From: Erwinia sp. OLFS4 | GTDB taxonomy: Bacteria > Pseudomonadota > Gammaproteobacteria > Enterobacterales > Enterobacteriaceae | Reading direction: 5' to 3' | DNA: 64,000 bases | Assembly: GCF_002752165.1 (NCBI RefSeq) | Contig: NZ_MOMB01000045.1 | Span: 115,037 to 179,036 of the forward strand | In this document: positions 49,404 to 59,097 of the stretch, in pieces | Layout: each line of letters starts with the position of its first letter | Position numbering within the stretch: position 1 is the first letter of the stretch | Program-made: the position numbers and the translations under genes | Notes under the pieces: model-generated | The model's database searches: none | Told to the model about the DNA's origin: nothing | What the model saw: only the letters and a program-made list of their open reading frames with translations

Positions 49404-50616
49404 ATGATTAAACCGCCGCCGTCTTCCGTTCCCAGCCTGCTGACCCTTAGCGCCATTATTTTATTGGGCGCAACGTTACGCGCGCCGATTACCAGCGTAG
49501 GTCCGTTGCTCGGCCCGCTAATGATGACTTTTCATCTTAGCGCCGTTTCAGCCGGCTGGCTTAATGCCTTGCCTCTGCTGGCGTTTGGTCTGCTGGCTCC
49601 GCTGGCCCCGTTGCTGGCTCGTCGGGTTGGACTGGAGCGTGCGCTGTTTATCGCGGTGCTGCTGGTGGCCTCCGGCACGCTGATACGCTCTCTGGGGTCG
49701 CAGTGGGCACTGTGGTTGGGTACGCTGTTAATGCCCGCCGGAATTGCGCTGGCAAACGTGTTGCTACCGGCACTCGCCCGGCGTGATTTCAGCCGTAACC
49801 CCGCGGCGATTATCGGATTATACGTTACCGTGATGTCGGTCACCGCTAGCCTGGCTTCTGGCATTGCCAACCCGCTGGCAGCACTGAGTGGCAGCTGGCA
49901 GTTTGCCCTTGGCATCTGGTCATTACCGGCAATACTGGCGGCAATCCTTTGGGGCTATCGCGCCAGGGCATTGCCGCGCAGCGGGGGGGGCTGAAGCGGG
50001 GCAGATGACGGCAAAGCTACCTGTTTCTTCGCCGCCCGCCGGGCCGCTGCCCAGCCCGTGGCGAAGTGCACTTGGCTGGCAGGTTTCGCTGTTTATGGCC
50101 CTGCAAAGCCTGAGTTTTTACACGCTGCTTGCCTGGTTTACCCCTTATGCCCAGAGTCAGGGATTTAGCGCGAATGCGGCGGGCGGCTTGCTGTTTTGTT
50201 ACCAGATCGTGGCGATTGTGGTTAACCTGTTTGGCGTCGCGTTACTCAAAAAGTCCAGCGATCAGCGCCTGCTGGCCTTTGTTGCTAGTCTGGCCATTTT
50301 TATTGGTATTGCCGGGCTGCTTATCGTGCCGGCGCTGGCGTTGTGGTGGATGCTGATAACCGGTATTGGCAACGGCGGCGCGCTGCTTATCAGTTTGTCA
50401 CTGTTCGGTCTGCGTACGCGCAATCATCATCAGGCGGCGGCGCTGTCAGGCATGGCGCAATGTGTCGGTTATATTACGGCTTCTGTCGGCCCGCTGGTTT
50501 TTGGCGTGATCCAGCGGGTATTTCATGCCTGGCAACCGGCGCTGGTCATATTGCTGCTGACTGTGGTTGTGCAGATGCTGTTTGCCATGCTGGCAGGACG
50601 TAACCTGAAAATATGA
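49404..50616 (+). pseudogene. CynX/NimT-family MFS transporter, frameshifted in a run of eight G
   Basis: The first 196 residues (LLTLSAIILLGATLRAPITS, six helices) end at TGA 49992-49994, just after a run of eight G (49983-49990). The second half, six more helices from about 49998 to 50616, is in the +1 frame. Removing one G joins them as SGGAEAGQMTAK and gives a normal protein of about 403 residues. The family includes CynX and the 2-nitroimidazole exporter NimT. The broken product lacks the C-terminal half. It may be a real indel, a phase-variable tract or a sequencing error. Confidence 0.88.
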
Positions 50617-50628
50617 CTTTGCCCCGGC

Positions 50629-50669
50629 CGGTGCCAGCATAGACGCAATAGCTATGCGACCCGGCACCG
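50629..50669. terminator. long hairpin between convergent MFS and rcnA genes
   Basis: CGGTGCC (50629-50635) pairs with GGCACCG (50663-50669), enclosing GCATAG/CTATGC. There is no T-run. A two-stage stem like this could stop transcription from both sides. Confidence 0.5.
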
Positions 50670-50680
50670 CCTTGTTACGC

Positions 50681-51745
50681 TCAGGGATGTAATCCCTGCC
50701 AGCCGTGATAAGCCATCATCCCTGCCATGGCGAGCATCAGCGCAACGGAAAACCACGGCGCGCGCCGGGCAAGCGCATCAAAACCGTCCCAGCGTTGTGC
50801 CAGCTGGTTGATACTTAGTGCTGCGGCCACGCCTACGGCAACCAGGGTTAATGCCAGTCCGAGACTGAAGCACAGTACCAGGGCACAACCCACCACCAGC
50901 GCTTTCATTTGCAGGCAGAGCAGCAACACCGTGACGGCCGCCGGGCAGGGGATCAATCCCCCGGTAAGGCCGAACAGGATAATCTGACCGTGAGTGACAG
51001 CCTGGCCACTAAACCGTTTTTTAATCTGCCTGGCATGGGCTTGCTGGTGTGCATCCGGCAAAGGGCCGGCTTCACCGTCCGGCCGGGCAAACCGCAGATC
51101 GTATTCATGGCTATGTCCACCATGACTGAGCATCAGCCGGGCACCGGCAGGCGGCTGAACTGAGGTGACTGCCTGCGTTGAATGCAGGACCCCGTCGACC
51201 ATCCGAAACTGAAACAGAGGGGCAAAGCCGCCGCCAGACGCTGCGGCTATGGTCACTTCATTAGCCTGCCAGCGGCGGCCGCTGCGTGTACGCAGTTGCC
51301 AGCGTTTTTCCCCCTGCTGTTGAACCAGCGAGACTTCAACCCGCCCATGTCCGGTATCCACCACGCAAAGAGGGGTGTCTGTGGTGAGCGGCTGGCGGCG
51401 CATCTGTTGCTGGCGCCAGTTTTGACAGGCAATCCAGCCGGCGATGACAACAATAATCAGTGCAGAGACCAGGGTTAGCCAGGGTTCAGCTGCCGCGACG
51501 GTAAAGCGAGTGCTAAGCCAGGTTCCTGCCAGTGCTACCAGCCAGACCACCAGCGTATGAGAAAGCGTTGCCGCTACGCCCAGTAATATTGCCTGACGAA
51601 CGCTGCCACGGATAGCAACGATAAACGCTGCCATCATGGTTTTCGAGTGACCAGGTTCCAGTCCATGCAGGGCGCCGAGAAGAATGGCCCCCGGCAGATA
51701 TAGCCAGGCATTGCTGTGCTGAATAAAGGTAGCGAAGTCAAACAT
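50681..51745 (-). CDS. rcnA: nickel/cobalt efflux protein RcnA
   Basis: A 354-residue inner-membrane exporter of Ni(II) and Co(II), NicO superfamily. It has GALHGLEPGHSKTMMAAF at residues 24-41, the HX4DH-like metal motif, and the second half GLTGGLIPCPAAVTVLLLCLQ. E. coli RcnA has about 274 residues with a histidine-rich loop. Here about 100 residues of beta-rich sequence (roughly 120-225) with HGRVEVSL and LSHGGHSHEYDLRFA fill the loop. It is divergent from rcnR with two operators between. Confidence 0.93.
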   Translation of the reverse strand: MFDFATFIQHSNAWLYLPGAILLGALHGLEPGHSKTMMAAFIVAIRGSVRQAILLGVAATLSHTLVVWLVALAGTWLSTRFTVAAAEPWLTLVSALIIVVIAGWIACQNWRQQQMRRQPLTTDTPLCVVDTGHGRVEVSLVQQQGEKRWQLRTRSGRRWQANEVTIAAASGGGFAPLFQFRMVDGVLHSTQAVTSVQPPAGARLMLSHGGHSHEYDLRFARPDGEAGPLPDAHQQAHARQIKKRFSGQAVTHGQIILFGLTGGLIPCPAAVTVLLLCLQMKALVVGCALVLCFSLGLALTLVAVGVAAALSINQLAQRWDGFDALARRAPWFSVALMLAMAGMMAYHGWQGLHP

Positions 51746-51769
51746 CTGTCAGTTCCTTATTATTAAATA

Positions 51770-51784
51770 TACCCCAGGGGAGTA
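51770..51784. promoter_or_regulatory. RcnR operator 1
   Basis: TACCCCAGGGGAGTA is close to the RcnR site TACT-G6-N-AGTA. It lies 25 bases before rcnA. Confidence 0.6.
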
Positions 51785-51805
51785 TTTTGGCAGTGAGAGT
51801 ATATA

Positions 51806-51820
51806 TACTCCCCCCTGGTA
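51806..51820. promoter_or_regulatory. RcnR operator 2
   Basis: TACTCCCCCCTGGTA is, on the other strand, TACCAGGGGGGAGTA with a G6 tract and TA-rich flanks, as RcnR requires. Its centre is 36 bases from operator 1. It lies over the rcnR promoter region. Confidence 0.7.
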
Positions 51821-51870
51821 TATCAATGTTCATCTGTTATACTGCGCCCAGCGAACAGAGGAGAGATACC

Positions 51871-52143
51871 ATGGCGCATACCATCCATGACAAGAAAAAA
51901 TTACAGGCACGGGTAAACCGTATTCAGGGCCAGCTTAGTGGGTTAGGTAAGATGCTGGAGCAGGAAGCCGATTGTGATTTAGTGTTGCAGCAGATAGCGG
52001 CAGTACGCGGTGCGGTTAATGGACTGATGCAGGTAGTGATTGAAGGGCATCTGCATGACCATCTGGTGCATGAAGATGATCCGGCAAAGCGTGCTGGCGG
52101 ACTGGATATTATGCTCAGAGTAATGAAAGCCTATATGAAATAA
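51871..52143 (+). CDS. rcnR: Ni/Co-responsive repressor RcnR
   Basis: A 90-residue all-helical repressor of the CsoR/RcnR family, the same length as in E. coli. Metal ligands expected in this family are seen: His3 (MAHTIHD), Cys35 (EADCDL), and His60 and His64 (IEGHLHDH). When Ni or Co binds, it leaves the rcnA promoter. The ATG 51871 follows GAGGAGAG; the longer upstream frame overlaps the operators and is rejected. Confidence 0.95.
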   Translation: MAHTIHDKKKLQARVNRIQGQLSGLGKMLEQEADCDLVLQQIAAVRGAVNGLMQVVIEGHLHDHLVHEDDPAKRAGGLDIMLRVMKAYMK

Positions 52144-52571
52144 TGCTTCAGCCGGGCCATCCCCGGTTCTGAAAGGTTCGCTAAACGCCCGGTTGATTAT
52201 TCATCCTGTAGTTTCTTCCGCCCGTTGACCGTATTACGCGTCGTTGAGCGGCGAAAACGCCTTGTGGTGCCCCCCCTGCAACAATAAAGTTGCGAACGGT
52301 TTGTTATTATCCAATTGTCAAATATAAAAATTAACATATATTTACATGCTTAATACTAATGCGTATAGTTCTCATTTGTTTTTGTGGGCTCATTCTGAAT
52401 TGCATTAATTGCAGGTCGTACAAGCCACTTTTCAATTAAGCGCACGCTCAGGATCCGGACACAACATCCCGGCAGGGAGAGGCGTATCTGGCTTATCTCC
52501 GTCCGTAAGCAGCGGCGAGCAGGACCCTGAAGAGGTTCGCTCCATAATCAGAAATACACAGAGGAATAATC
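52144..52571 (+). other. 428-base region and long leader upstream of the FhuE-like receptor
   Basis: The left 190 bases hold no feature I can support. The promoter and Fur box lie at 52341-52374. The leader of about 195 bases contains no ATG and no clear terminator hairpin. Long fhuE leaders are targets of small RNAs and Rho in E. coli, so similar control is possible. Confidence 0.4.
52341..52374 (+). promoter_or_regulatory. promoter and overlapping Fur box of the FhuE-like gene
   Basis: TTTACA (52341-52346), 17 bases, TATAGT (52364-52369). The -10 is covered by TGCGTAT-A-GTTCTCA (52360-52374); read on the other strand this is TGAGAAC-T-ATACGCA, matching Fur 7-1-7 at nine of 14 positions. 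Confidence 0.6.
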
Positions 52572-54734
52572 ATGTTTTACGAGCTTTTTCGTATCAGGGA
52601 AGGCGCGCGTGCGGGGGGGCGTCCGGCATTCTCCGTACTGGCAATGATGATAGCGGGGACATTGTACGCACCCACGGTCGCAGCTGCCAGCAGCAGTAAA
52701 GAACAAACCATGACCGTCAATGCCAGCAGTGATAGCAGCGACAGCGACAATACCAGCCACGATTACAGCCGGCCGCTGACCAAATCGGGCACGAAAATGC
52801 AGCTGGCGCCCCGTGACGTCCCGCAGTCGGTGAGCACCATTACCAAACAGCGTATGCAGGATCAGAATCTGCAAAGTCTGACCGATGTGCTGACTAATAC
52901 TACCGGAGTGAGTGCTTACAGCGTTGACTCAAATCGCACCACGTTCTATTCGCGCGGTTTTATGATCAACAAGTATCTTTATGATGAGATTCCTACCACA
53001 ATCAGTAACGTATGGAACTTTGGTGACGCAACCAGCGACACCGCGCTGTATGATCGCATTGAAGTCACCCGTGGTGCCACCGCGCTGCTGACCGGCACGG
53101 GTAATCCGTCTGCGGCGGTGAATATGGTCCGTAAACACGCTGACAGCAAAACCTTTACCGGCAACCTGTCTGCCAGCTACGGTAGCTGGGATAAACAGCG
53201 TTATGTGATGGATCTCTCTGCACCGCTTACCGAGTCAGGTAACGTTCGTGGCCGCGTAGTGGCAGGTTATCAGGATAATGACAGCTGGCTGGACCGCTAC
53301 CATTTCCGTAAAAAATTCCTCTATGGTGTTGTCGATGCCGACCTGACAGATTCCACCACCCTGTCACTGGGCTATGAGTATCAGCAGGGGCACACCAGTA
53401 GTCCGACCTGGGGCGGTCTGCCACCCTGGTACAGTAATGGCAGTACTACCCATTATGATCGCAGCTTTAGCGTATCGCCGAGCTGGGCCTATTCCGATAA
53501 TGAATCGAAAAAAGCTTTTGCCACGCTGACCCAGCGCTTTGATAACGGCTGGGAAGTCAAGCTGAATGGCACCCATGCTGAAGCTACTCTCGACAGCAAA
53601 ATGACCTATCCCTACGGTTACCCGGATCAGGTTACCGGCCAGGGGGTAACCTATTACGGTGGCTGGAACCGGGGTAAACGTAAAGTGGACGCCGGCGATC
53701 TGTATGCTAACGGCCCGTTTGAGCTGTTTGGCCGCCAGCATCAGCTTATCGGCGGTCTGAGCTACAGCCGTGAAGATAACAAATTCTGGAATTCGTCTAA
53801 TCCCACCGTTGATTATGGTGATTTTAACCATTTCGACGGCTCGTTACCTGATGAAGGCTGGAGCGACTGGAAAGAGTCACAGCACGACACCATCCGTCAG
53901 AAAATGGGCTATCTGGCTACCCGCCTGTCGCTGGCTGATCCGCTTAACCTGATCCTTGGCGCTACCTACACTGATTGGCAAGCGGCTGGCTCTTCCGGCA
54001 ATCTCAGTGATGATAACCTCGCGCCTTATGCCGGCCTGGTCTATGACATTAATGATACCTACTCCGCCTATGTCAGCTATACCTCTATTTTCCAGCCGCA
54101 AACCCGACGTGACGGAAACGGCCAGTATCTGGCTCCGATGCAGGGCAAAAGCTACGAAACCGGGATAAAAGGCGACTGGAATAACGGGCGTCTGAGTGCC
54201 AGTCTGTCGCTGTTCCGGACCGACGTGGATAAATACGCGGTCGCCACCGAAAACTATGTGCCGGGCACCACGGAAACGGCCTATGATGCGGTTGACGGCA
54301 CCAAAACCAGAGGGGTTGATTTTGAAGTTAACGGCGCGTTAACCGATAACTGGCAGATGACTTTTGGCGCCAGTCGCTTCTACGCGGTGGATAATCAGCA
54401 CAATGAGCTGAGTACCTTTATGCCACGCACCACCATGAAATTGTTCACCAGTTACCGGCCAGCGGTACTGCGTGATCTGACGCTGGGTGGCGGGGTAAAC
54501 TGGCAAAACAGCATCTGGCAGAGCGTGACCGGTCCGGATGGATCAAGCATTCGTGCCAGCCAGGGCAGCTATGCACTGGTTAATCTGTTTGCTCGTTATC
54601 AGTTGACAAAACAGCTGGCGGTGCAGGGTAACGTTAATAATCTGTTTGACCGGTCTTATTACGACTACATTCAGACATATGCTGTTTACGGCGCACCACG
54701 TAATTTCTCTGTTTCTCTCGACTACAAATTCTGA
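52572..54734 (+). CDS. fhuE: TonB-dependent ferric coprogen/hydroxamate receptor (FhuE-like)
   Basis: An outer-membrane siderophore receptor of 720 residues; E. coli FhuE has 729. A signal peptide ends near AAAS (about residue 40). The plug carries GTKMQLAPRDVPQSVSTI, RIEVTRGATALLTGTGNPSA and NMVRKHA, as in FhuE. Barrel sequence SPTWGGLPPWYSNGS and the C-terminal NNLFDRSYYD...RNFSVSLDYKF end in the aromatic outer-membrane signature. Hydroxamate siderophores such as coprogen, ferrioxamine or rhodotorulate are likely ligands. A terminator follows. ExbBD is encoded at 21 kb. Confidence 0.93.
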   Translation: MFYELFRIREGARAGGRPAFSVLAMMIAGTLYAPTVAAASSSKEQTMTVNASSDSSDSDNTSHDYSRPLTKSGTKMQLAPRDVPQSVSTITKQRMQDQNLQSLTDVLTNTTGVSAYSVDSNRTTFYSRGFMINKYLYDEIPTTISNVWNFGDATSDTALYDRIEVTRGATALLTGTGNPSAAVNMVRKHADSKTFTGNLSASYGSWDKQRYVMDLSAPLTESGNVRGRVVAGYQDNDSWLDRYHFRKKFLYGVVDADLTDSTTLSLGYEYQQGHTSSPTWGGLPPWYSNGSTTHYDRSFSVSPSWAYSDNESKKAFATLTQRFDNGWEVKLNGTHAEATLDSKMTYPYGYPDQVTGQGVTYYGGWNRGKRKVDAGDLYANGPFELFGRQHQLIGGLSYSREDNKFWNSSNPTVDYGDFNHFDGSLPDEGWSDWKESQHDTIRQKMGYLATRLSLADPLNLILGATYTDWQAAGSSGNLSDDNLAPYAGLVYDINDTYSAYVSYTSIFQPQTRRDGNGQYLAPMQGKSYETGIKGDWNNGRLSASLSLFRTDVDKYAVATENYVPGTTETAYDAVDGTKTRGVDFEVNGALTDNWQMTFGASRFYAVDNQHNELSTFMPRTTMKLFTSYRPAVLRDLTLGGGVNWQNSIWQSVTGPDGSSIRASQGSYALVNLFARYQLTKQLAVQGNVNNLFDRSYYDYIQTYAVYGAPRNFSVSLDYKF

Positions 54735-54745
54735 CTGAAAGTGCA

Positions 54746-54769
54746 GGGGGCAATGCTGCCCCCTTTTTT
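54746..54769. terminator. terminator after the FhuE-like gene
   Basis: GGGGGCA (54746-54752) pairs with TGCCCCC (54757-54763) around ATGC, then six T. Confidence 0.9.
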
Positions 54770-54770
54770 C

Positions 54771-55598
54771 TCAGACAGCCTGCCAGCGAAACCCCTGTTT
54801 TTGCCGCTGAATATATCCGGCAGAACGACCGGCAAAATGTGAACTGAACCACAAAGCATGGCGATCGGCTGCCCAGTCGAGCATCCGGCGACGTTGGCTT
54901 TCAGCCTGCTGACGATGTTCGCAAAAACGTGAAGCCAGCCCGGGCTGACTGACCTGGATTTCATTGTGCATCAGATCGCCGCTGAACAGGGCATACTCTC
55001 CGGCACTGTGTAAAATGATTGAGGCATGATCATAACTGTGGCCCGGCGTCGGTTCATAGTGCAGCACCCCGGCAAATTGCGGTCGTTCGTGGGGACTAAT
55101 GGTATGCAGTAAGCCGGCGTTAATAACCGGCGTCAGGCTGTCTGCCACCATCGCGGCGCGCGACGGGTCCTGCTGCCAGCGTGTTAGTTCTGCATCAGAA
55201 CAGATATAGCGGGCATGGGGAAACATAGGTTGCCATTGGTCATTCACCCGGTGTGTGTTCCAGCCAACGTGGTCACCGTGTAAATGCGTCATCAGTACCC
55301 AGTTTACCTGCCGGCGATCGCCCAGTATGTTATTCAGACGCTGTGCATAGTCAGTATTAAGCTGATGAAACATCGGGCTGGCCGGACGTTCACGCTGATT
55401 GCCGCTGGCGGTATCAATCACTATGAGTGCGTCCGGGGTTTTAACTACCCAGCTGTGTACTGACAGTTGCAGAGTGGATGGCTGAAAGTGATCCGTTAGC
55501 TGATCGGGAAACAGCATGGTTGCTGGAAGGGGGATTTCCTGTTCCAGCACTTTAAAGATTTCGCACTCGCCTACCCGAAAATGGTCGGTTTTCGTCAT
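54771..55598 (-). CDS. MBL-fold metallo-hydrolase
   Basis: A 275-residue metallo-beta-lactamase-fold hydrolase. The zinc motif HLHGDHVGWN is at about residues 109-118, the bridging aspartate is in LFSGDLMHNE and a further histidine is in PGHSYDHAS. The subgroup is that of quorum-quenching lactonase-like or methyl-parathion-hydrolase-like proteins, with no signal peptide. The substrate is not deducible. It lies 53 bases after yghU on the same strand and could be cotranscribed. Confidence 0.88.
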   Translation of the reverse strand: MTKTDHFRVGECEIFKVLEQEIPLPATMLFPDQLTDHFQPSTLQLSVHSWVVKTPDALIVIDTASGNQRERPASPMFHQLNTDYAQRLNNILGDRRQVNWVLMTHLHGDHVGWNTHRVNDQWQPMFPHARYICSDAELTRWQQDPSRAAMVADSLTPVINAGLLHTISPHERPQFAGVLHYEPTPGHSYDHASIILHSAGEYALFSGDLMHNEIQVSQPGLASRFCEHRQQAESQRRRMLDWAADRHALWFSSHFAGRSAGYIQRQKQGFRWQAV

Positions 55599-55651
55599 GT
55601 CTGATTCCGTGGTGTTATGGCGGAGCCGGCAGGCTCCGCAGGTCAGAGAGG

Positions 55652-56500
55652 TTACTTCAGCTTATCAAAGTCGGTGGCGTCATGGCGTTCGGCGAGCTGT
55701 TCGTTCTGATCACCCCAGGTGCGGTTGACGATACGCCCGCGCTTCACTGCAGGACGGGCCGCAATGGCATGCGCCCAGCGCAGAACGTTTTTGTAGCTGG
55801 CAACGTCCAGGAATTCCCCGGCGTCATACTGCTGGCCGAACACCAGGTTGCCATACCACGGCCAGGTGGCAATATCAGCAATACTGTATTCCTCACCCGC
55901 CAGATAGGGGTGAGTGGCAAGATGCCGATCCAGCACATCCAGCTGACGTTTGGTCTCCATGGTGAAGCGATCGATGGCATATTTGATTTTTTCCGGCGCG
56001 TAGTGATAGAAATGGCCAAATCCCCCGCCGAGATAAGGCGCGGAGCCCTGCAGCCAGAACAGCCAGTTAAGCGCTTCGGTACGCTGAGCGGCCTGTTTCG
56101 GCAGGAAATGGCCAAATTTTTCTGCCAGATAAAGCAAAATCGCACCGGATTCAAACACCCTGCGCGGCGGTGTGACACTGTTATCCAGCAGCGCCGGGAT
56201 TTTTGAATTTGGGTTAACCTCAACAAAGCCGCTGGAAAACTGCTCTCCTTCATTGATGCGAATCAGATGGGCATCATATTCTGCGCCGCTGATGCCCAGT
56301 GCCAGCAGTTCTTCTAATAAGATGGTAACTTTCTGGCCGTTAGGCGTTGCCAGCGAATAGAGTTGCAGGGGATGCCTGCCGACGGGCAATGCTTGCTGAT
56401 AGCGGGCTCCGGCGGTGGGACGGTTAATGGCAGACCAGGTTCCGCCACCTTCCTGATGCCATTGCCATACTTTTGCAGGCTGGTAATTGTTGTCTGACAT
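55652..56500 (-). CDS. yghU: glutathione S-transferase-like disulfide-bond oxidoreductase YghU
   Basis: A 282-residue Nu-class glutathione transferase, 288 in E. coli. The N-terminal thioredoxin-like domain has LYSLATPNGQKVTILLEELL and VEVNPNSKIPALLD, the glutathione-contact loop. The helical domain has WLFWLQGSAPYLGGGFGHFYHYAPEKI and ends GRIVNRTWGDQNEQL. YghU binds two glutathiones and acts as a disulfide reductase. The MBL-fold gene follows downstream. Confidence 0.95.
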   Translation of the reverse strand: MSDNNYQPAKVWQWHQEGGGTWSAINRPTAGARYQQALPVGRHPLQLYSLATPNGQKVTILLEELLALGISGAEYDAHLIRINEGEQFSSGFVEVNPNSKIPALLDNSVTPPRRVFESGAILLYLAEKFGHFLPKQAAQRTEALNWLFWLQGSAPYLGGGFGHFYHYAPEKIKYAIDRFTMETKRQLDVLDRHLATHPYLAGEEYSIADIATWPWYGNLVFGQQYDAGEFLDVASYKNVLRWAHAIAARPAVKRGRIVNRTWGDQNEQLAERHDATDFDKLK

Positions 56501-56780
56501 ACCGATTTCCTCCGTTCAGATTGTGCAGGTTTCATCAACAATAATGGCCTGCTATGACAAAACCATCAGCGTAATGTGCTACCTGAAGTGTATCAGTCTG
56601 AGAACACTCGCCAGCGTGCTCTGCTGCATTTCATTGCAGTCTATTGATTATTAAGCTAATAAAATTTTTTTTGTCTCCGCTGCCTTATCCTTCTCCCGGT
56701 GCGAAAGCACAAATAATTTATGGCCAGAGGGCGCCATGATGGGATAATTCATCGACACTTATCTGGCGGGCGTGGCTGTA

Positions 56781-58007
56781 ATGTCGCTATTGAATACCAT
56801 CTGGTCGTTTATTGCTGAAAACTATATTCTCTACGTGATTTTTTTCAGTGGCGTGTTGCTCATATCCGGTCTGGTCTCCTGGCTTATCGGTAAGTTCTTT
56901 TTAGTCTTTCTGGTGCGCCGGCTGTTTTTTGCCACCCACAAACAGGACGTGCCGCTGGAAAAAGATGTGCGTATTGCCGACAAGCTGGCGAATATGGTGC
57001 CGGTGGTCACGGTATATACCCTCAACCAGTTTATTCCCAATCTGCCGTTGCATATGGTGGATACCATCAATACCTTTTGCGGCATTTTGTTCATTGTTTA
57101 TCTGGCAAACCTGATTAATGAAATTCTGGAGATTATTAATCAATCCTGGGTGCGTAAGACCCGTAAAAAAAACCATTCTATAAAAGGGTATATTCAGGTC
57201 GGTAAAATTGGCGTACATGTTATCGCCGTGATATTGGTGCTGGCGACAATGTCAAACAAATCGCCGGTTATCATTCTTTCCAGTCTGGGTGCGGTTGCTG
57301 CGGTGCTGATGCTGGTATTTCAGCACACGCTAATTTCGTTGGTGGCAAATATTCAGGTTTCCACTTCTGACATGCTGCAGCTGGGGGACTGGATTGAAAT
57401 GCCCGGCTCAGATATCAGTGGTGAAGTCATTGATATTGCGTTACATACCATTACCGTGCGTAACTGGGACAATACTATTTCACGTATTCCTACCAAGAAT
57501 TTTATTACCGAAACCTATACCAACTGGCAGGCGATGTTTGCTTCCGGCGGTCGTCGTATTAAGCGCAGTTTTTATATCGATCAGCTATCGATTGCATTTG
57601 CGTCACCGGCTTTAATGCAGTCACTGGCACGTCTGCCGCTGTTACATCAGATGGTGGAAGATATTCTGCCGGCAGATAAACCGGCCGACCTGGACCCGTC
57701 GTGGTTTGTTGAACAGGGTATTACCAATATCGGCTTGTTTCGCAAATATATCGCCCGCTGGCTCGGCAACCGCGGGGATATCCGTGGCGATATGTATCTG
57801 GTGGTGCGTCCTCTGGCGCCGACGGCGCAGGGGTTACCGGTGGAGATCTACTGCTTTACTTCCTCTACGCTCTGGATTGATTACGAAGAGTCGCAGGCAG
57901 AAATTTTTGAGTATATTTATGCCATTGCCGACTATTTTCAGCTAAGCATTTATCAGCAGCCCACCGGTAGCGATTTTCGCCACCTTGCTGGCGCGCCAGC
58001 CTCCTGA
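56781..58007 (+). CDS. MscS-family mechanosensitive channel (YbdG-like)
   Basis: A 408-residue membrane channel. The N-terminal region has about four helices, then the MscS pore helix region with SSLGAVAAVLMLVFQHTLISLVA and the beta domain LGDWIEMPGSDISGEVIDI, WDNTISRIPTKNF. The C-terminal domain with ASGGRRIKRSFYID follows E. coli YbdG. It would open on osmotic downshift. The start could also be GTG 56772, three codons earlier. It lies 93 bases before the CorA-type gene on the same strand. Confidence 0.9.
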   Translation: MSLLNTIWSFIAENYILYVIFFSGVLLISGLVSWLIGKFFLVFLVRRLFFATHKQDVPLEKDVRIADKLANMVPVVTVYTLNQFIPNLPLHMVDTINTFCGILFIVYLANLINEILEIINQSWVRKTRKKNHSIKGYIQVGKIGVHVIAVILVLATMSNKSPVIILSSLGAVAAVLMLVFQHTLISLVANIQVSTSDMLQLGDWIEMPGSDISGEVIDIALHTITVRNWDNTISRIPTKNFITETYTNWQAMFASGGRRIKRSFYIDQLSIAFASPALMQSLARLPLLHQMVEDILPADKPADLDPSWFVEQGITNIGLFRKYIARWLGNRGDIRGDMYLVVRPLAPTAQGLPVEIYCFTSSTLWIDYEESQAEIFEYIYAIADYFQLSIYQQPTGSDFRHLAGAPAS

Positions 58008-58100
58008 TTACCCGGCGGTCACTCTGCGATTACGGTGACGGGGCAGTCTGCATGGCTTCAGAATTACGGTATTTACAATCTGACTATCCCGGAGATGATT

Positions 58101-59069
58101 ATGATTGTTAACAGCATTGCTTATCGCCAGGGGCATGAGCCACAGCGGGTGGAAGTAGAGAAAATCAGTGAGGTGATTAAGCAACCGGATACGTTTATCT
58201 GGCTCGGCCTGCTGGAACCCGACCCGGACTTTATGAGCACCATCAAACAGGAATTTAATCTGCATGAGCTGGCCATTGAAGATGCGCTTACCGCGCATCA
58301 GCGACCTAAAATTGAGCGCTATAAAAACTCGTTATTTATAGTTCTGAAAACGGCTCATCTCAATGAAAACGGCGAGGTGTGTTATGGCGAAACCCACCTG
58401 TTTGTCGGGAAAAATTTTATTATCTCGGTACGCCATGGTCAGTCAGATAGCTATGCATCGGTACGTCAGCGTGCGCTGGAAAATCACGATAAATTTGCCC
58501 TCGGTGCAGGCTACGCGCTGTATTGCATCATGGATTTCATCGTCGATAACTACAGCAACATTATTGCCAGCCTCAACGAGCGCATCGCTGAAACAGAAAA
58601 GGCAATGTTTGACAGTGAATTCAACCGGCAACACCTGCAGTCTGCTTATAACATGCGGCGTGAACTGTCGTTGCTGCGTAATGCGGCGCAGCCGGTTGAA
58701 GAAATTTGCTCACAGTTAATCCATTTACATGAGGAAATCATTCCCGACCCTCTGCGGGCTTATATCCGCGACGTGCAGGACCATGCCAGTCACGTGGTGA
58801 TTGATGCTGAAGAGATGCGCGAAGTACTGATAAGCGCAATGCAGGTCAAGCTGGCGCTGATTTCGGTGCAGCAAAACGAAGTGGTGAAAAAGCTGGCGGG
58901 CTGGGGGGCTATTCTGGTGGTGCCAACGGTGGTCTTTAGTATGTATGGCATGAACTTTAAAAATATGCCCGAACTTAACGAATCTTATGGCTATCCCGCC
59001 TCGCTGGTGATAACGCTGGCAATCTGCGCCTGGATCTGGAAAAAATTCCGCCATGCCGGCTGGCTGTAA
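58101..59069 (+). CDS. CorA-family magnesium/divalent cation transporter
   Basis: A 322-residue CorA/ZntB-type channel. The cytoplasmic N-terminal domain is followed by a long helix and two C-terminal membrane helices; the selectivity motif GMN is at residues 283-285 (SMYGMNFKNMPE). It is not the standard E. coli CorA sequence, which lies elsewhere, so a second copy is likely. The ATG 58101 has GGAG six bases upstream; other upstream in-frame starts have none. It is convergent with the nrsF-like gene. Confidence 0.92.
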   Translation: MIVNSIAYRQGHEPQRVEVEKISEVIKQPDTFIWLGLLEPDPDFMSTIKQEFNLHELAIEDALTAHQRPKIERYKNSLFIVLKTAHLNENGEVCYGETHLFVGKNFIISVRHGQSDSYASVRQRALENHDKFALGAGYALYCIMDFIVDNYSNIIASLNERIAETEKAMFDSEFNRQHLQSAYNMRRELSLLRNAAQPVEEICSQLIHLHEEIIPDPLRAYIRDVQDHASHVVIDAEEMREVLISAMQVKLALISVQQNEVVKKLAGWGAILVVPTVVFSMYGMNFKNMPELNESYGYPASLVITLAICAWIWKKFRHAGWL

Positions 59070-59097
59070 GCTGTTGCCCGGCGGACACAGGCCGCCA

